Shown in pieces: positions 33,046-45,870 of a DNA stretch of 64,000 nucleotides (its first letter is position 1; each line of letters begins with the position of its first letter). This DNA is from Aspidapion aeneum (Eukaryota > Arthropoda > Insecta > Coleoptera > Brentidae), in assembly GCA_963576565.1 (NCBI GenBank), contig OY755038.1:200791013-200855012 (forward strand). Direction: 5' to 3'. Both the position numbers and the translations under genes were made by a program. The notes beneath the pieces were generated by a model, which was given only the letters and a program-made list of their open reading frames with translations, did no database searches and had not been told where the DNA came from.

Positions 33046-36000
33046 TTTGTTTGACAAAAGGACGATCGATTTAACAAATGTATTGGTGTTATCGACTATG
33101 TCTTAAATGAAATAATATTTTGTAAAGCCATACAGTAATTTTTGGAAAAAAACATAATCTCATAGCATTTTTATTGCATAAGGCTAAAGAAAGTCACAAA
33201 TCAATGTCCTAACACAGTAAAGGCTTTTCTTAACCCTTTTTACTTGTTTTAAAACGATAATTTGTTATAACAGTGAAATCGTTTTGATTAGTTTGAAGCT
33301 AGAAGATATTTTCTTGTAATTTCTATTAAAAAGACCAAGTTTACAGGTCATGTCCATGTCTTTATGACTATATAGGTACATTATTGATTTTTAATTAAAA
33401 GATATACAAAATTAAGTACCATGTTTCAAATAACTAAAAATATAAACAATTTAAATAAATAAATTCGATAAGATCAAAGTACCATGTTTGATGTAATATG
33501 TAGATTTACACCAAAACAGCAGATAACCTAAAAAGATTGCTTAACAGTTCCTTTTCCATACTATATAGGAGAAGTACTAATAATTGTTTCCAAAATTTAA
33601 CCAAAGATAGTGATAAATTAATCTATTATTCTAAATTTGACTTGACCTTTGAAATTGGATAAAGGTATTTGATATTTTTCCTAAAATAAAAACTCGCGTA
33701 TTTTGAGTTAGTAATAATTTTATACATAATCTTAAAAACAATATTATTTAGCATAAATAATAATTATTAAAATAAATATATCATAATTCCCATTTAATAA
33801 TTAAAGACTGGTTAAAGAGAAAACGCAATATGGAAATATGGAAATTTAGGTTATACATAACCAATAAGCTAACTTAATTATAAAATTAATTAAAATCAAA
33901 TAGGATTAGTAGAAAAAAAAAACGAGACATAAATTAGTTTGAACGACTTAGTCTATTGCTTCAAGCAAATAAACTATTTTGAAAAACTAAATCAACTTTT
34001 GAAAATTATTGCAAATACCGTTGCAAAAAGATACCCTGTATATTTGCTTGAATCAATTTAAGTATGGTAAAACTTTTTTTATTTAGGCTGCATTTTTTTA
34101 AATATCCAAGAAAGGTTTCGAAAGGAAAAACCCGTTATTTAATTTCATATTTTTTGATCTTTTATTTCCAAGTTAAAACGTCTTGGCCCATAAATCAATT
34201 TACAGGCTATAAAAGTCTTCCAGACCACTTGGGTCTATAAACAAAGATATACTTGAATTTTGGTAATTTTGAAACACATGTTCACCATATTTTATACCTA
34301 CATTCTAAAAAGGGCTCTTCTATTCATTCAGGTCCACAAAGAAATGGTTAAGAATTTTTAAAATAAACACACATCTGGGAAAAAACCTTTCGTAGCCTAC
34401 TTCGTTAGTCTGTATGCATAACAGTGGCGTATCGGAATTTTATTTGGGGAAGGAAATATTATAATAAATATTGCATAAAACTATTTTGCATATTGTCCAG
34501 ACCACTGTATTATGTGTGTCCAAAACAAATATATTTTAACATTTGGGAGGGAAATTTCACTTTTTTTTACCCTCCTGTAGATCCGCGTCTGACGCATCTA
34601 TTCACATTTAACTTTACGGTATCTATCAATTAAACTATGATATTATATTTATAGATCAAACAAGCTTTCGTGAAAAAAAAATGTTTTGTTTCTCTCATAT
34701 TTTTCCGTGAGCAGCTTGAACGCTCACGGGGGTCTAATGTTTGATTTTTCATTCACGGGTACTATTAAATTTATATTTTTCAAACAAGATCTATAGTGAG
34801 AAATGCAGTTCCTTGATTTAAAATTTCATTAAGGTCGGTCGGTAATTTTTGAGTTGCCAGCTAAATCTAGAAAACAATGGCTTATGTACATAATTCCTAA
34901 TATTCTCGTAACCACATCACATGTGACGATTTTAGTGCGTTAAATTAAAAAATATATAGGATTTATATTTACAAACTAAAAAAAATTGGTATTTTGATAT
35001 CTATATGATATAAACTTTTTCATAAAAACTTTTTACTTTTATGTACAACGTCGTGTAAAACACAGTGTTACACAATAGACCCGTGTGTACAGAGAGGTAC
35101 TGAAAACAGCTTACATAAATTTCCATCTATCATTTTTTTTTTAAACTATATTTCATTTTTATAAATTATACCATGAAGTAATTAAGACCTTTTGTTTCTA
35201 TTTTTGTCAACCTTAAAAGTGTCATTTGAGCTTTTAAACCTTCATTTTTGTTTAAGACAACTATTAAAACATAAACCTGTTGGTTAGTATTTTTTTTGTC
35301 CATATTAAGATTTAAAAGAAAATTGAGAATATTTCTCAAATTTTAAGTTATTGACAGTTAAGTCAAACTTTTGTTTATTGTCATAGCTTTCTGCACCCTT
35401 CATTATTTACATAGCATTCTGCACCGTTCATTATTTTAAAATTGACTAATGTAATTTTTCGATAAATTTACCTATAAGATGTTTCATGGTAGTAATCTTT
35501 ATCAACTGCTAATAAAAAAAAAGTAGCTCAAAAGAAAGGTCTATTTCCCAGGCCTACTTCGTACTTCGTACTGTATGTTTTTTTTTTGAAAAGCGCTAAT
35601 AACATAATGTTTTCTCACGTTTACTAGTTATTATATGCATAGAGTTCTATAATTTTTCAGTTAAGTTGTCTCTGCACAGTTAATCAAACTATTTCACAGT
35701 TTTGACTGCGAATTGAGTTAGTATACAGATAATTTGAATTTTCTTTCATACAGTATTCTTTTGTTTTCTTTGCGTTCCAAGAAAATGTTGAATAGATACA
35801 TACATCCAGGATATTCTTAGCATATGTAAATAGTACCGAATCTCAAAAGTTTTAAGTTATTTACACACAGAGATTCTATAATGTAGTTGTCGTAGCAATA
35901 TAATAACTTGCGTGCGTAAATATCTTAGTAACCAAAGATTTAGTACATTCGTTTCTTTGCTAACTTTTGTAATCTTCTTATCCTGTTTAATAAAAAAATA

Positions 36001-36089
36001 ATTTTTATGCAATTATCATCAGAGCTTACTTTTTTTTTAAATGTGTTATTACTATTTTGCTGTAGTTGGACTTACTCTATACAGTAGTT
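33046..36089. other. LARD interior, part 2: non-coding
   Basis: AT-rich. A 26-bp direct duplication (catag-ctttctgcacccttcattattt type) lies near 35384-35436. No domain-bearing frame. Confidence 0.5.
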
Positions 36090-36470
36090 GTTTACTACTA
36101 CTATGTCGGTTTAGAACGTTTTTCTACGTTGTCCGACGCCTATTCTCCACCTCCTTCGATCATGACAGTGATCTTCCTTCCGTCAGGTTTTTTTTTGACT
36201 CATTGATCTTTGGATTGACTGTTACCATTCCAGTTTAGGACGCCCTCTTTTTCTGCGCCCTATTGGTTGCCATTCTAGGACCTGTTTTGGTAATCTTTCG
36301 TCGTTCATCCGTTGTACATGGGCATACCATATCAGTTGCCTTTTAGTGATGTCATCAGTTATGCTTTCCTCGATTCCCATTATTTTTTTTATGATCTCAT
36401 TTCTTGTATGATCAGTTCTGGATATTTTCATTGATCTTCTTATTGCATCCATTTCGACACTTTCCATTGG
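36090..36470 (-). pseudogene. LINE C-terminal fragment (same family as 44.7 and 54.8 kb)
   Basis: The minus-strand frame from 36599 to 36222 contains, from about residue 46, ESVEMDAIRRS, ITDDITKRQLIWYAHVQRM, LPKQVLEWQPIGRRKRGRP and KLEW. This is the RT-distal tail of an endonuclease-reverse transcriptase LINE, continuing out of frame to the family's 3' end with its tagtagtag tail near 36090. The same text is at 45525-45860 and 56380-56745. The first 45 residues of the frame are not LINE. At the 5' truncation point a perfect 12-bp palindrome (acactttccatt / aatggaaagtgt, 36457-36487) suggests local inversion during integration. Confidence 0.85.
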
Positions 36471-36599
36471 AATGGAATGGAAAGTGTAGTTGTTTAAATA
36501 AACGATTAATTTTTCTGAATTAGAGGTAGTTGACATTTCATCCCCTACCCATTCTTTGCCAAAAAGTTTAATTTTTTTTTGTAATGGCTCAAGCCACAC

Positions 36600-39500
36600 A
36601 CGTATTGAAAAACCTATAAAAAAATATTAATCTAGATCCTAGATCAATCTGAAAGTCAAAAGGGACAATCTCCCTCTTGAGTTTTTAGATTAGATCGTCG
36701 ATGTCAAAAAGGACAATCTTTGTCTTGAGTTTTTAAGTTTTTTTTTGTTTCAATATTTGCAATTTTGACACTAAAGATATTTTTTCTCTTGCATTGCAAA
36801 AGCAAGCCTGTCTATCATTACATAGACATATATAACATAAATTAATTAAGCAATGCCTTAGCATTTTAATTTAAAATTTTGCATTTGTAGAGGTTTTTTT
36901 GTTTTATTCGCCTAAAAAGTTTTTAATTATCATCTAATCCTCGTAATTTATGAGCACTCATTAAAATTTTTTTTTATAAACTTGTTATAATTTTTAATAA
37001 CTACGAGACCGATTTTAATGAAAAGAAAAATAATAGTGTCTAAACACTTTGTCAAAAGCATAATACATTCATTAAATGATGTTTTAAAGAAAAAGTTTTA
37101 TTATATTTGTTAAAACCATGTATAAAATTAGTGCTATAACTTCGTTTTCTTTTATAGGTGAAGACCATGACATTCAACAACTGTAGAGGTCTACGATTCT
37201 TCGACTTCCCTCAAAAATTTTACTTACTTAATATTTTTATTTTCAGGAATTATATTGTTTTGTATTGGGTTGTAAATGACCAAAACATCAAGTTGAGAGT
37301 TTTTAAAAACTATTTGTTCTAAAATTGTTTGGTAATTTTTGAGATATTTTTATAAATGACAAAAGTCTGTTACTATCTGTTGAGTAAATATGTGAGAGGG
37401 AAGTATTTTTGAATTAAAGCGTCCTAGAATTTTCTTTTAACGTAACTTTGATATGGCTATATGGTATGGCAAAATGGATCTGTGTTTGTTATATGCATCT
37501 TTTGATGTATAAGGAATGTTATAAAACAATAGACCAATAATAATTCGCCAAGTGGAATCGTCGCGTTTTCTTTTTCTTTTGTTTTTTTTTTTTGTAAGAC
37601 GAGGGCGAATTAATTTTTTCGCTGTTTGTATCATTATATTATAGATTATTTTATAAAATGTTTTTTTTATGGAGTGAGTGTTTTTAGCTGGATTTTAAAC
37701 TCCCCAGTCATTGAGAAGAAGGCTGAGGAGTAAATTGGGAAAATTTTTCTTCTCCACTCGAGAGGGTGTTACAATGGTATACCTATAATTAAAATTTTCA
37801 ATTGGTCTATATTTGTTTTGTTTGTTGCCGTATCTCCTAATATCGTAACTCAATTTTGAAAGATAGGGTTACGGTATAGTCAGTTAGATGTTTTAACCAA
37901 TCTTTATCAAGAAAACTACTGAATTAATAATCGTCATGTTATAGCTTACATGGTCTACAGGTGAACTGGTCTAAAACAGCGGAAAAATATATGGGTTGGA
38001 TTTTTGGGTTTCTTTCAAGTCAAGTCATTTTGTAAAAATGGGAATTTAAATTTAGGAAAAACTATTCAAGGTAGAGGTAAAACTTTAACTATGAAACGAA
38101 TAAAAGTTATATCAGGGTAGGTTAATGAAGACAGTGACGTCACACCTAGTAGTTACCAGTAGGAGACCAAGGTAATTTTCTATTTCGTCATGTTGGGAAC
38201 TCATTTTTGAGTTATACTGGATAAACAATAGACCGGAAAATTTATTTAACAAGAAGATTTGGAGTAGTCTCTTTCTTCTGTACACACCTGTGATCTTCTA
38301 ATTTCAGGAATCTGGCCAGTAACCGGAAATGCTGAGCTCACAGTGTCTTATGTTTTCTAATTAGGGAGACAAAAGCGTTGTCGTTGAATAAATTTTATAT
38401 TTTACAATACAATTTTCAATTTAAAATGGTAGCTACCTATTTTTTTTATTATGACGAAACATGATTTAGATTTGGTATACAAGAGTCACTATATGTTTTT
38501 GGAACCTGTGTTGAAGTGATGATGGGATATTATTTTAAAACAGGTTTTATGGTAGACATTTGGACAATTTTTCTGACTTGGTTAAAAAATAGGTTAATTA
38601 GATAATATTTGAGATAGTAACTAAAAGTTAGGATTTTTAGAAATTTAGTGTTTAATGGTATAGGAATAGGAAAAACTTAGAAGATACAACCATAAAGAGT
38701 AGACGACTCTTGAGTCATGCCATATCAAAGAAAACCGTTTTATGTTTATCAGTGATATTTAAAAAAAAAAGATATTAACATCAAGAAATAATCAGAGATT
38801 GGAAAAACAGACAAGAACAGCAGAATAAAGAAGTATTTTCTTTTATTATAAAATTTTATGATTAAATTTTTACTCTTTTTACTTTATAGGGTTGATAAGC
38901 CATTTAAGCTAATCTTTATGTCATTTGGTAATATTTACATTATGAAATTTATATATTTTCTTTTGTCTTGACATTTTATAAATAAAACCACTGTCTTTGG
39001 CTTTAGCAGTGATAACACCTATAGACTAACGAAAAAGTCTCATTTGAATTAGAAAGTTTTAAATCAAAAACATCTTAATGGAATAGTATATTTAAAGTCA
39101 AGTAAATAAAATCTTTGTATAAAAAAAAAATTCTAGTGTACAGCGAACAACTGTTTTTTTTTATTCTGTAAAATGTTACCCGTAAAACTAATTATCATAA
39201 AACTAAGTGCATAAGCACAAATTTTATAAAATAATAACTAATTAGCTGTGGAGATTGGTAGTTGGCATAATCGCTGGACTTAGAGACAGTGTCTCTATCG
39301 CGTTATGGCCACAGTTATATCTATAAGTGTACAGAACTTTTGTAATTTTTAATTATGCGTAATAAGTGACAACTATACCGTTATTCTTTAATCTCTTTTG
39401 TACTTTGCTTTAGTAGAAGTAAATTGTATCTTTTCAGATAATGTCTGCATCAATCATATGTCAGATATGTAATTTTAATCTTGTTTTTTGTGTTACACGG

Positions 39501-42500
39501 AAAAAGTGTAATATTTAACTTTTTATTATTTTGGTAAAGTAATTTTTTTTTCTAGTGACCAGAACATTTTAGATATTTTGTAAACTTTTAATAATTTTTT
39601 TAAATTTTTTGTAATATTTAAAAAAAAAACAAAATATCATTTTATTTTTTGTTAAAATCCACACATGCCTTTTGGTTTTGTTCTTTTATGATGAATATGT
39701 GTGTTATAGTAAATCAACGTAACGTAATGGTTAAAGTATTAACGTAAAATCGATTATATATAGTATATTTTAGAGTCCATTATTTCAAAAAGCTTTGTTT
39801 TTTTTTAAATGGGGGTCATTTGCTCTTAATCAGTGCTTTTCTAAGATCCCATAAACCGAATAAAAACTACGTCATCAACGGTTAAAATTTTTTTCGATTT
39901 ATGTACATATATTTTTTTTTTTTTTTCATTTTGAAGTCATTCTTGAATCCAATTGGATATTATCATAGCAATCTTAACATTGCTAAGATACATTTTTCTA
40001 TTTTTTTTTTCTCTTCTCATTATATTATAACTTGATAAAATCAATATTATCTAAATTAATGACATTTGATTCTTTAAAACTATTTTTGAATTTTTGTATT
40101 GTTTATCGATAAAACAATATTTTATTTTTTATGTTTTTCTCCTATATGGAAAATACTCGACTATACGAACTTTAAGTACAGTCTGTACCATTTAAGCCAA
40201 GTAAATTCCATTTTGAGGATAAATTTTGATAATCTTTTTTTTTATTTTGATATTTTTTTAAAATCTACACTATTTTAAACAAACAAAAAACATTCTCCAC
40301 TCTTTTACTCTATGAGTACAATTGTTTTTGTAGAACTTTTCTACGACTGTATAACTATGTCAAATCACAAAAATGTGTTGTCTTTTCTAAAAATGTTTTT
40401 TTTGTTAGTTTGTTCCTTTCTGTTTGCTGTCCTAGTTAATCGATAATATAAAAATATTCTCTATAACGTCATAGCATTAATCAAGAACACCTAAATTATT
40501 ATTTTTGTACTATTTTTATTTCTATTATCATCTTTAAGTAATTTTGTTGTTACTAAGGCCTATACATGATTGGCTCCATTAATGATAAACAAAAAGTATT
40601 TATGTATACTTTTTGTGTAAATAATAAAATCCTTTAAATCACCAGTTGATCGTTTATGGAAAAACTTATCGTAAAAGTTAGTCTTTCTAAGATCAGTGTT
40701 TTTATATTTATATATTTTTATTTTTCGTATATTAGCAAGCATTATTTCATTTATTATTATTTTTATTATTTTTTTTTTAAATATTTACTCATTTTAAGTC
40801 TTGCGTTATCTAAAGAACCTTATCGTTTAAGATACCTTTTGTTTTTTTTGTCAACTTATTAAATTGGAAAAAAAGTATGTTATACCTAAAATATTTTAAA
40901 GTATTTTTTTTGTATTATTTTTTTCATATTTTCGAAGTAAGCCCTTGCCTGCTTGGACTCTAAATAGTTCTTATTTAGTAGTTTTGGAAAAATAAGAAAT
41001 GAGTTTGTCACCCAAGAGAGTTTTTTCTTTTCATAACACCAAAAAGAGTCGATTGAAGCAACCATCAACTGTCATTTTTGTTTAATTTTTTTTTGTCATT
41101 CGCTTCAATTGGAATATAATAAGACATAATTTTATTTAAAATTTTATTATCAACTAAGATTATTTTATTTTGTTTGTTTTGATTCATGCACTTTAAAATC
41201 GTCTATCGCCACCTGTGTATGTGTGTATGAAATTCGATAAAACCTAAATTGGTCAAATTTTAAAACATTTGCTTACATTAAGTCAAGTATTTTGAAGCAA
41301 AGATGTCTAATTTTCAAACAATGACATCAATAATAACCTACTTTGTTTTGCTGCTGTTCTTAGTTTTTCAAAATTGTGTAAAACCAGCTTACAATTAATT
41401 GGAAAATAAAATAAAATGCAAATTAGTTAGAAAATGGAAACCCAACTTTTCATTTTCAAACATACTAAAATCACACCGAAAATCAATTTGAAAGGAAGAA
41501 TATTTTTCATGTTTAAAGAAAAATTATTTAGCAAGATCTATGGAAAAGAAAGTTTACATTAAAAAAGATAATGTTTCAGGAAAGAAATTTTAAAGAAAAT
41601 TCGGAAAAAAATGTGAAAAATTCTAGGAGGAGCTTTATTCTAAGTGATTTTGAAAATGTATATATTCATCTGGCTGGATTTGTTCTATTTTGATTTGTTC
41701 ATGAGTTTTTTTTTATTGATTTGTTCTATATTGAATTATATTTTGATTTGTTCTAGTAAAAAAAAATATTATATTTGAATTTATTCTGTTTAAAAAATCT
41801 ATGTGGATTTGTTTCATTTGAGATTATTCTATCTGTTCTATTTGATTTTCTTTATAAAATTAAAATTTTTGTATCATTAAAATCTTAACTATGATAAAAA
41901 CTTGTATTTCAGTTTTTGTATCATTTTGCGTTCGTTTTTGCTAACTTGTATTTATTTTCAGTTGTTCTTTCGATCACATGAGTTGTTTTTATATGATTTG
42001 TTTTTGCTTCGATAGAGTATTCCATGTTTGATTTAAGGTTTATTGTGTTAACCTGGTAGGGTTGTTTTTTTTTATTACACTGTAAACAATAAACCAACTT
42101 AATTTTTTTTTCAAATATTGTCAACTAAACGTTTTTTTTCTCGTTATTGTAAATTAATTTTGATATTTGAATTTTTTTTTAAATTATTGTCAATTAAACG
42201 TATTTTTTTTAATTTTTTTTGGTATAAATATATTTTAAAGTCTTAAAATAATCAATTTTAATATTTCAGTTAGTGTTTGTAATTTCTTGCTTTTATCTTT
42301 GTTTTAAAATTAATTTTTTTTATGCAAACACGTTTTTTTGGGTTAGACAACCTTTTGTAGGTTATTTGCCGTCTAACTAGTTTTAGTTCACCTAAAACTT
42401 ATTTATGAGATGTAATCATAAAATCAAAAATTTTCAATTTTTTTTTATTTAAATAATATATAATTTTTTTTTAACAATTAATTTTGTTTTACATAAGGTT

Positions 42501-42556
42501 GGTTTATTGTTATTAAAAACATTGTTTTTCTTGTATTAAAATTATTTTGTTTTTAG
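36600..42556. other. LARD interior, part 3: non-coding
   Basis: Extremely AT-rich with many T runs. Local duplications include tcaaaagggacaatct...cttgagttttta (36653-36690 and 36700-36737) and repeated gatttgttcta words at 41650-41850. Frames up to 67 codons are compositional. Confidence 0.5.
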
Positions 42557-42810
42557 GTCAGCTATTGCAAAGTGCTGTCAACCAACCAACAAATTTCTTC
42601 CACAAACAGTTTAATCAACCAAGCAGCCATTCCACCATTAAAGTCATTAGATCTGCCAAGCAGCCATCATCACTACAATCGACGTCTTCTTACCGTCGCT
42701 GTGCAAACCTGCAATTGGATACTTCTTTCCAAATTCAATACAGAGTCTGCTGTTCACCCTTAGTTTCAAAGATGGCCAATGTGGAAACTCAGCTCTTGCT
42801 GCGTACCTAG
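42557..42810 (+). CDS. Possible spliced exon near the LARD 3' end
   Basis: A T-rich tract ends in ttttgtttttag at 42556, a good splice acceptor, and composition changes abruptly to a less AT-rich block. The first frame is open for about 84 codons, Gln/Ser/Asn-rich, ending RT then TAG; a second overlapping frame (42572-42763) is also open. No envelope-like features (signal peptide, membrane segment, furin site) are seen. It may be the acceptor exon of a subgenomic RNA or simply a non-coding leader-like region needed for transposition. Function unknown. Confidence 0.25.
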
Positions 42811-43350
42811 TGTTTGTTTAACACTATGGAGGAAACGGTTTGGTTTGGAGACTCCCTTAATTTATTTACGTTAACTTAAATCACTTTTTTTTTGTCTCCA
42901 CAAATTTCTGCATAAGCGTGTATATAATATATACCTTAATGTAGTAGTTTTCGAACAATGTGTGTTAAAATTATTTATTTCTATATATTTTTCGGTTTAT
43001 TTGTCAATTTTATTTTGCCCTCATTTAATTTAAGTTATCGTTGTTATTAAGCTGCACTGATATTTTGATTCTTTCAGTACTGTTTGGAATCTACTGATCG
43101 TTCACCATGTTTGTTGCTGACTAGCTGATCTAAGATGTTGTACCTGATCCAGTGTTGCTGTTTTGTTCCAGAATGGAACTTCAAGTTTTTTCCAGCCAGA
43201 ATGTTTGTTAACCATCATCCACAGAAGAAAAATGGAAACGAAGAGCGCTATAGTTTTAGTTTAGATTTGTGTTGTCTGCACTACTTAATGCTTGTTGTTA
43301 TAAACCATTTTATTTCGACTTGCGTTTAAAAAAAATTGTTTATACTTAAT
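42811..43350. other. LARD 3' region, non-coding
   Basis: Less AT-rich at 43080-43280 than the rest of the interior. Contains a 64-codon frame (43135-43329) with no family resemblance. Leads into the purine tract. Confidence 0.4.
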
Positions 43351-43363
43351 CAGGGGGGAGTAA
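43351..43363 (+). promoter_or_regulatory. Polypurine tract
   Basis: aggggggagtaa directly abuts the 3' LTR start TGTAACA at 43364. A purine run at this place primes plus-strand synthesis in LTR retrotransposons and fixes the element's orientation as plus. Confidence 0.85.
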
Positions 43364-44681
43364 TGTAACAAAACGGGATTTGAGCATAAATGGTATTTTT
43401 GCCATTTATAAGTTTTTAAAGATTTTTAATTAAATATTGTTTTTGTCATCAACAAGCATTAATTATATGCAAGACTAGGTTAAGATTAAGTAAAATTTAT
43501 GGCAACTCGGCGACTTGTTTTTAGGCATGTTTTCAGGTTCGCTGTATTTTAATAAAAGTTGTATTCGGCTAATATGTCCTTTGAGCCACTAACATCAACA
43601 TAATTCATATTTTGTAACTGGAAACAAATTTGGTAAACTATTTTCAACTTTTAAGGAACACACTGTAAGATTTAAACTTTACCGAATTTCTAAATCCACG
43701 CATCTTTGAATTGCGGTGGTATTTTGTCTCTTTGTCTTTCTCGCCAATGCGAGAGAGCTTAAGATTCAAACCACGGCAACCAAGAGTGTCTGTAGAGAAG
43801 AGTGGTGGAAGAAATCCGTTAAAGAAAGCTTAGATTTAGCCCAATCAGCTAGCGGCAAACTGAGAATGTCTAGAGAGCGGGGTATTGAAACTTTCGAAAG
43901 TCGTCAGGGATTTTACTCTTTAGTTTGTCGTTGCCTAGTACGGTACACTTTCATTTACACTTCTTAAGGGGGGTTTTATTTCAACTGGGGAAATTTATCA
44001 ATTATTTTAACATTGTATAAAACTGTTAACTTTAATATTCATAATTATTTTGGTCTTTCCTTTTAGAGTTTATTGATTGTAAAGTCATTAATTATTACTG
44101 TTTCCAGTGTTTTGAAATAATGTGTTTAACTGTTTTATGGTTTTTTATCAACAAAATACAAACCATTCGTTGCCCTAAAATCGGCATTTTTAATTAATAA
44201 CATATCCCAAACCTAAACAGTAATATTAAGTAAATTAAACAGTTGATTGAATAGTTTCACTCATTCAATCAACGTTTAAGATGTTGATAAATATATATAT
44301 TTACAACAAATATATAAAAGGTTTATAAAACCTAAAAGTTTAAGAAGTGTAAATATTTGAATATAAAAGTTCAATGGTAGTAAAAATTTGATATTTAAAT
44401 AATAAATATTAGAAGTGAAAGTGTGAAGCTGCAAGAAGAAAATTGAAAAGGTATGTATGATTATCCTATTAGTTATACATTTGAGAAAAACGTTTATAGC
44501 ATACTTTTCCTCCAAGAACCGCCAAATTCCCTTTCGAGATCGTGTAAATTTAATAACATATAGTAACATTTAATCTTTTTATAATTTATATAAGTTGTAA
44601 CCTAAGTTGGTAGCTTACAACATTTAAGCCTTGGCAACTTGAGGTGACAGTACCACTGTCACACGCCAGGCCCCTGTTACA
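43364..44681 (+). repeat. 3' LTR
   Basis: 1318 bp, TGTAACA...TGTTACA with a perfect 7-bp terminal inverted repeat. Same length as the 5' LTR, with no indel. The two mismatches are at 44396 and 44676. The hairpin GTTGATTGAA/TTCAATCAAC is at 44242-44273. Confidence 0.92.
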
Positions 44682-44685
44682 CCAG
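44682..44685. repeat. Target-site duplication CCAG, right
   Basis: Matches 28226-28229. The sequence then continues into a LINE remnant. Confidence 0.85.
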
Positions 44686-44699
44686 GTACCAGTGACCAC

Positions 44700-45870
44700 T
44701 CAGGACTTTACGAATCGGAGACGTAGCAAGATAATATTAAGACGCTTAAATCTGGAAAATTTGAGGGAATATACGCTAAAATGCATAAAGGGACAACGGA
44801 TGATTGGAAAATAGTATTCATATCCTCAATACATAAAAAAGGAAACTAGCTGGATTGTAGCAATTACAAAGGAATTTCAGTAACTCTAAATAGATTGTAC
44901 AATAGGATTTTAAGAGATGAATAGAGAATGATTTTCATGAACAAGAAGAAGAAGAGCAAAGTGGGTTTCGTGCAGGCAGATCTTGTAGTGATAATGTTTT
45001 TTATCTTACACAAGTAATTGAGAAAAGGAGTGCCAGAAATATAGAGACTCATGTTACCTTTGTGGACCTACAAAAAGCATATGATACCGTGTAGAAAAAT
45101 CATGGACAGTGTTAGAAAAAACTAAATAGAAAGGGTCAGAATCTATAATTAAAATTGGGAATCAACTTTCAAAAGAATTCCTGGTAACGAAAGACAGGGA
45201 AATTGTGTGTGTTTGCTGACGACGAAATAATTGTAGCTAATAATAAAGATAACAAAAGTGGGGGTTAACAGTTAACGAATCAAGTGAGTTAGAACTAGAC
45301 AATAGACAAACAATATATCCATGCACTGAATATCTATACTTGGGTGTCACATTTGATAAGACAGGAACAGACTGTCAAGAACTGGAAAAAGGGATAGTCA
45401 AAGCAAAAAAATTATTGGATCTCTTAACAGTATTTTATAGAGCAAAGAGTTAAAAAAGAAAGAAGCACCCTGTTGTATGGTATAAAGACTTGTCGCGTAA
45501 CAAAAAAAAACAAAGCAAAAACGGAAAGTGTCGAAATGGATGCAATAAGAATCTTTAGAACAGATCAAATAAGAAATGAAATCATAAAAGAAAGAATGGC
45601 AATCGAGGTAAGCATAACGGATGATATCACTAAAACACAACTGATATGGTACGGCAATGTACAACAAATGAACGACGAAAGATTACCAAAGCAGGTCCTA
45701 GAAAAGCGCAGAAAAAGAGGGCGTCCTAAACTGGAATGGCAACAGTCAATCCAAAGACTATTGAGTGAGTCAAGAAACCTGACAGAAGATGATTGTCAGG
45801 ATCGAAGAAGGTGGAGAACAGGCGTCGGACAACGTAGAAAAACGTTCTAGTAGTAGTAGTAGGCGCAGCA
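44700..45870 (+). pseudogene. Decayed LINE reverse-transcriptase copy
   Basis: Aligned by eye with 55330-56745. It starts at the K-LKSGK segment before the RT domain, runs through DW-K-IVFISSI-KKGN, EQSGFRAGRSCSDN, THVTFVDLQKAYDT and a shortened FADDE-IIVANN active-site region, to YLGVTFDKTGTD, ESVEMDAIR, ITDDITKTQLIWYGNVQ and KRGRPKLEWQQSIQR. Many frameshifts, stops and internal deletions (for example between 45115 and 45215) make it non-functional. It ends in tagtagtagtag at 45848. It begins only some 20 bp from the LARD, so the LARD inserted beside it. It keeps a stretch (about 45283-45350) deleted in the 56-kb copy. Confidence 0.85.

Larger units (their letters stand above)
28230..44681 (+). 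mobile_element. 16.45-kb LARD-like LTR retrotransposon without gag/pol
   Basis: Two 1318-bp direct repeats (28230-29547 and 43364-44681) begin TGTAACA and end TCTTACA/TGTTACA. CCAG duplications flank the whole. A primer-binding site follows the first repeat and a purine tract precedes the second. The 13,816-bp interior is AT-rich and has no frame resembling capsid, protease, reverse transcriptase, RNase H, integrase or envelope. This matches the definition of a LARD: LTRs, priming sites and a long non-coding centre, mobilised by proteins of another element. Two LINE fragments are embedded (32865-33045 and 36090-36470). LTR near-identity points to a recent insertion. A 4-bp TSD fits Ty3/gypsy-type integration. 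I found no other copy in the window. Confidence 0.88.

Noticed and set aside
42572..42763. Second overlapping frame in the LARD 3' block as a gene of its own
   Set aside because: It overlaps the longer frame, is Ser/Leu-rich by composition and has no supporting domain.
28230..44681. The duplicated 1.3-kb blocks as a plain segmental duplication
   Set aside because: TG...CA ends with an inverted heptamer, PBS and PPT in the right places and a matching 4-bp TSD outside both blocks show they are LTRs.
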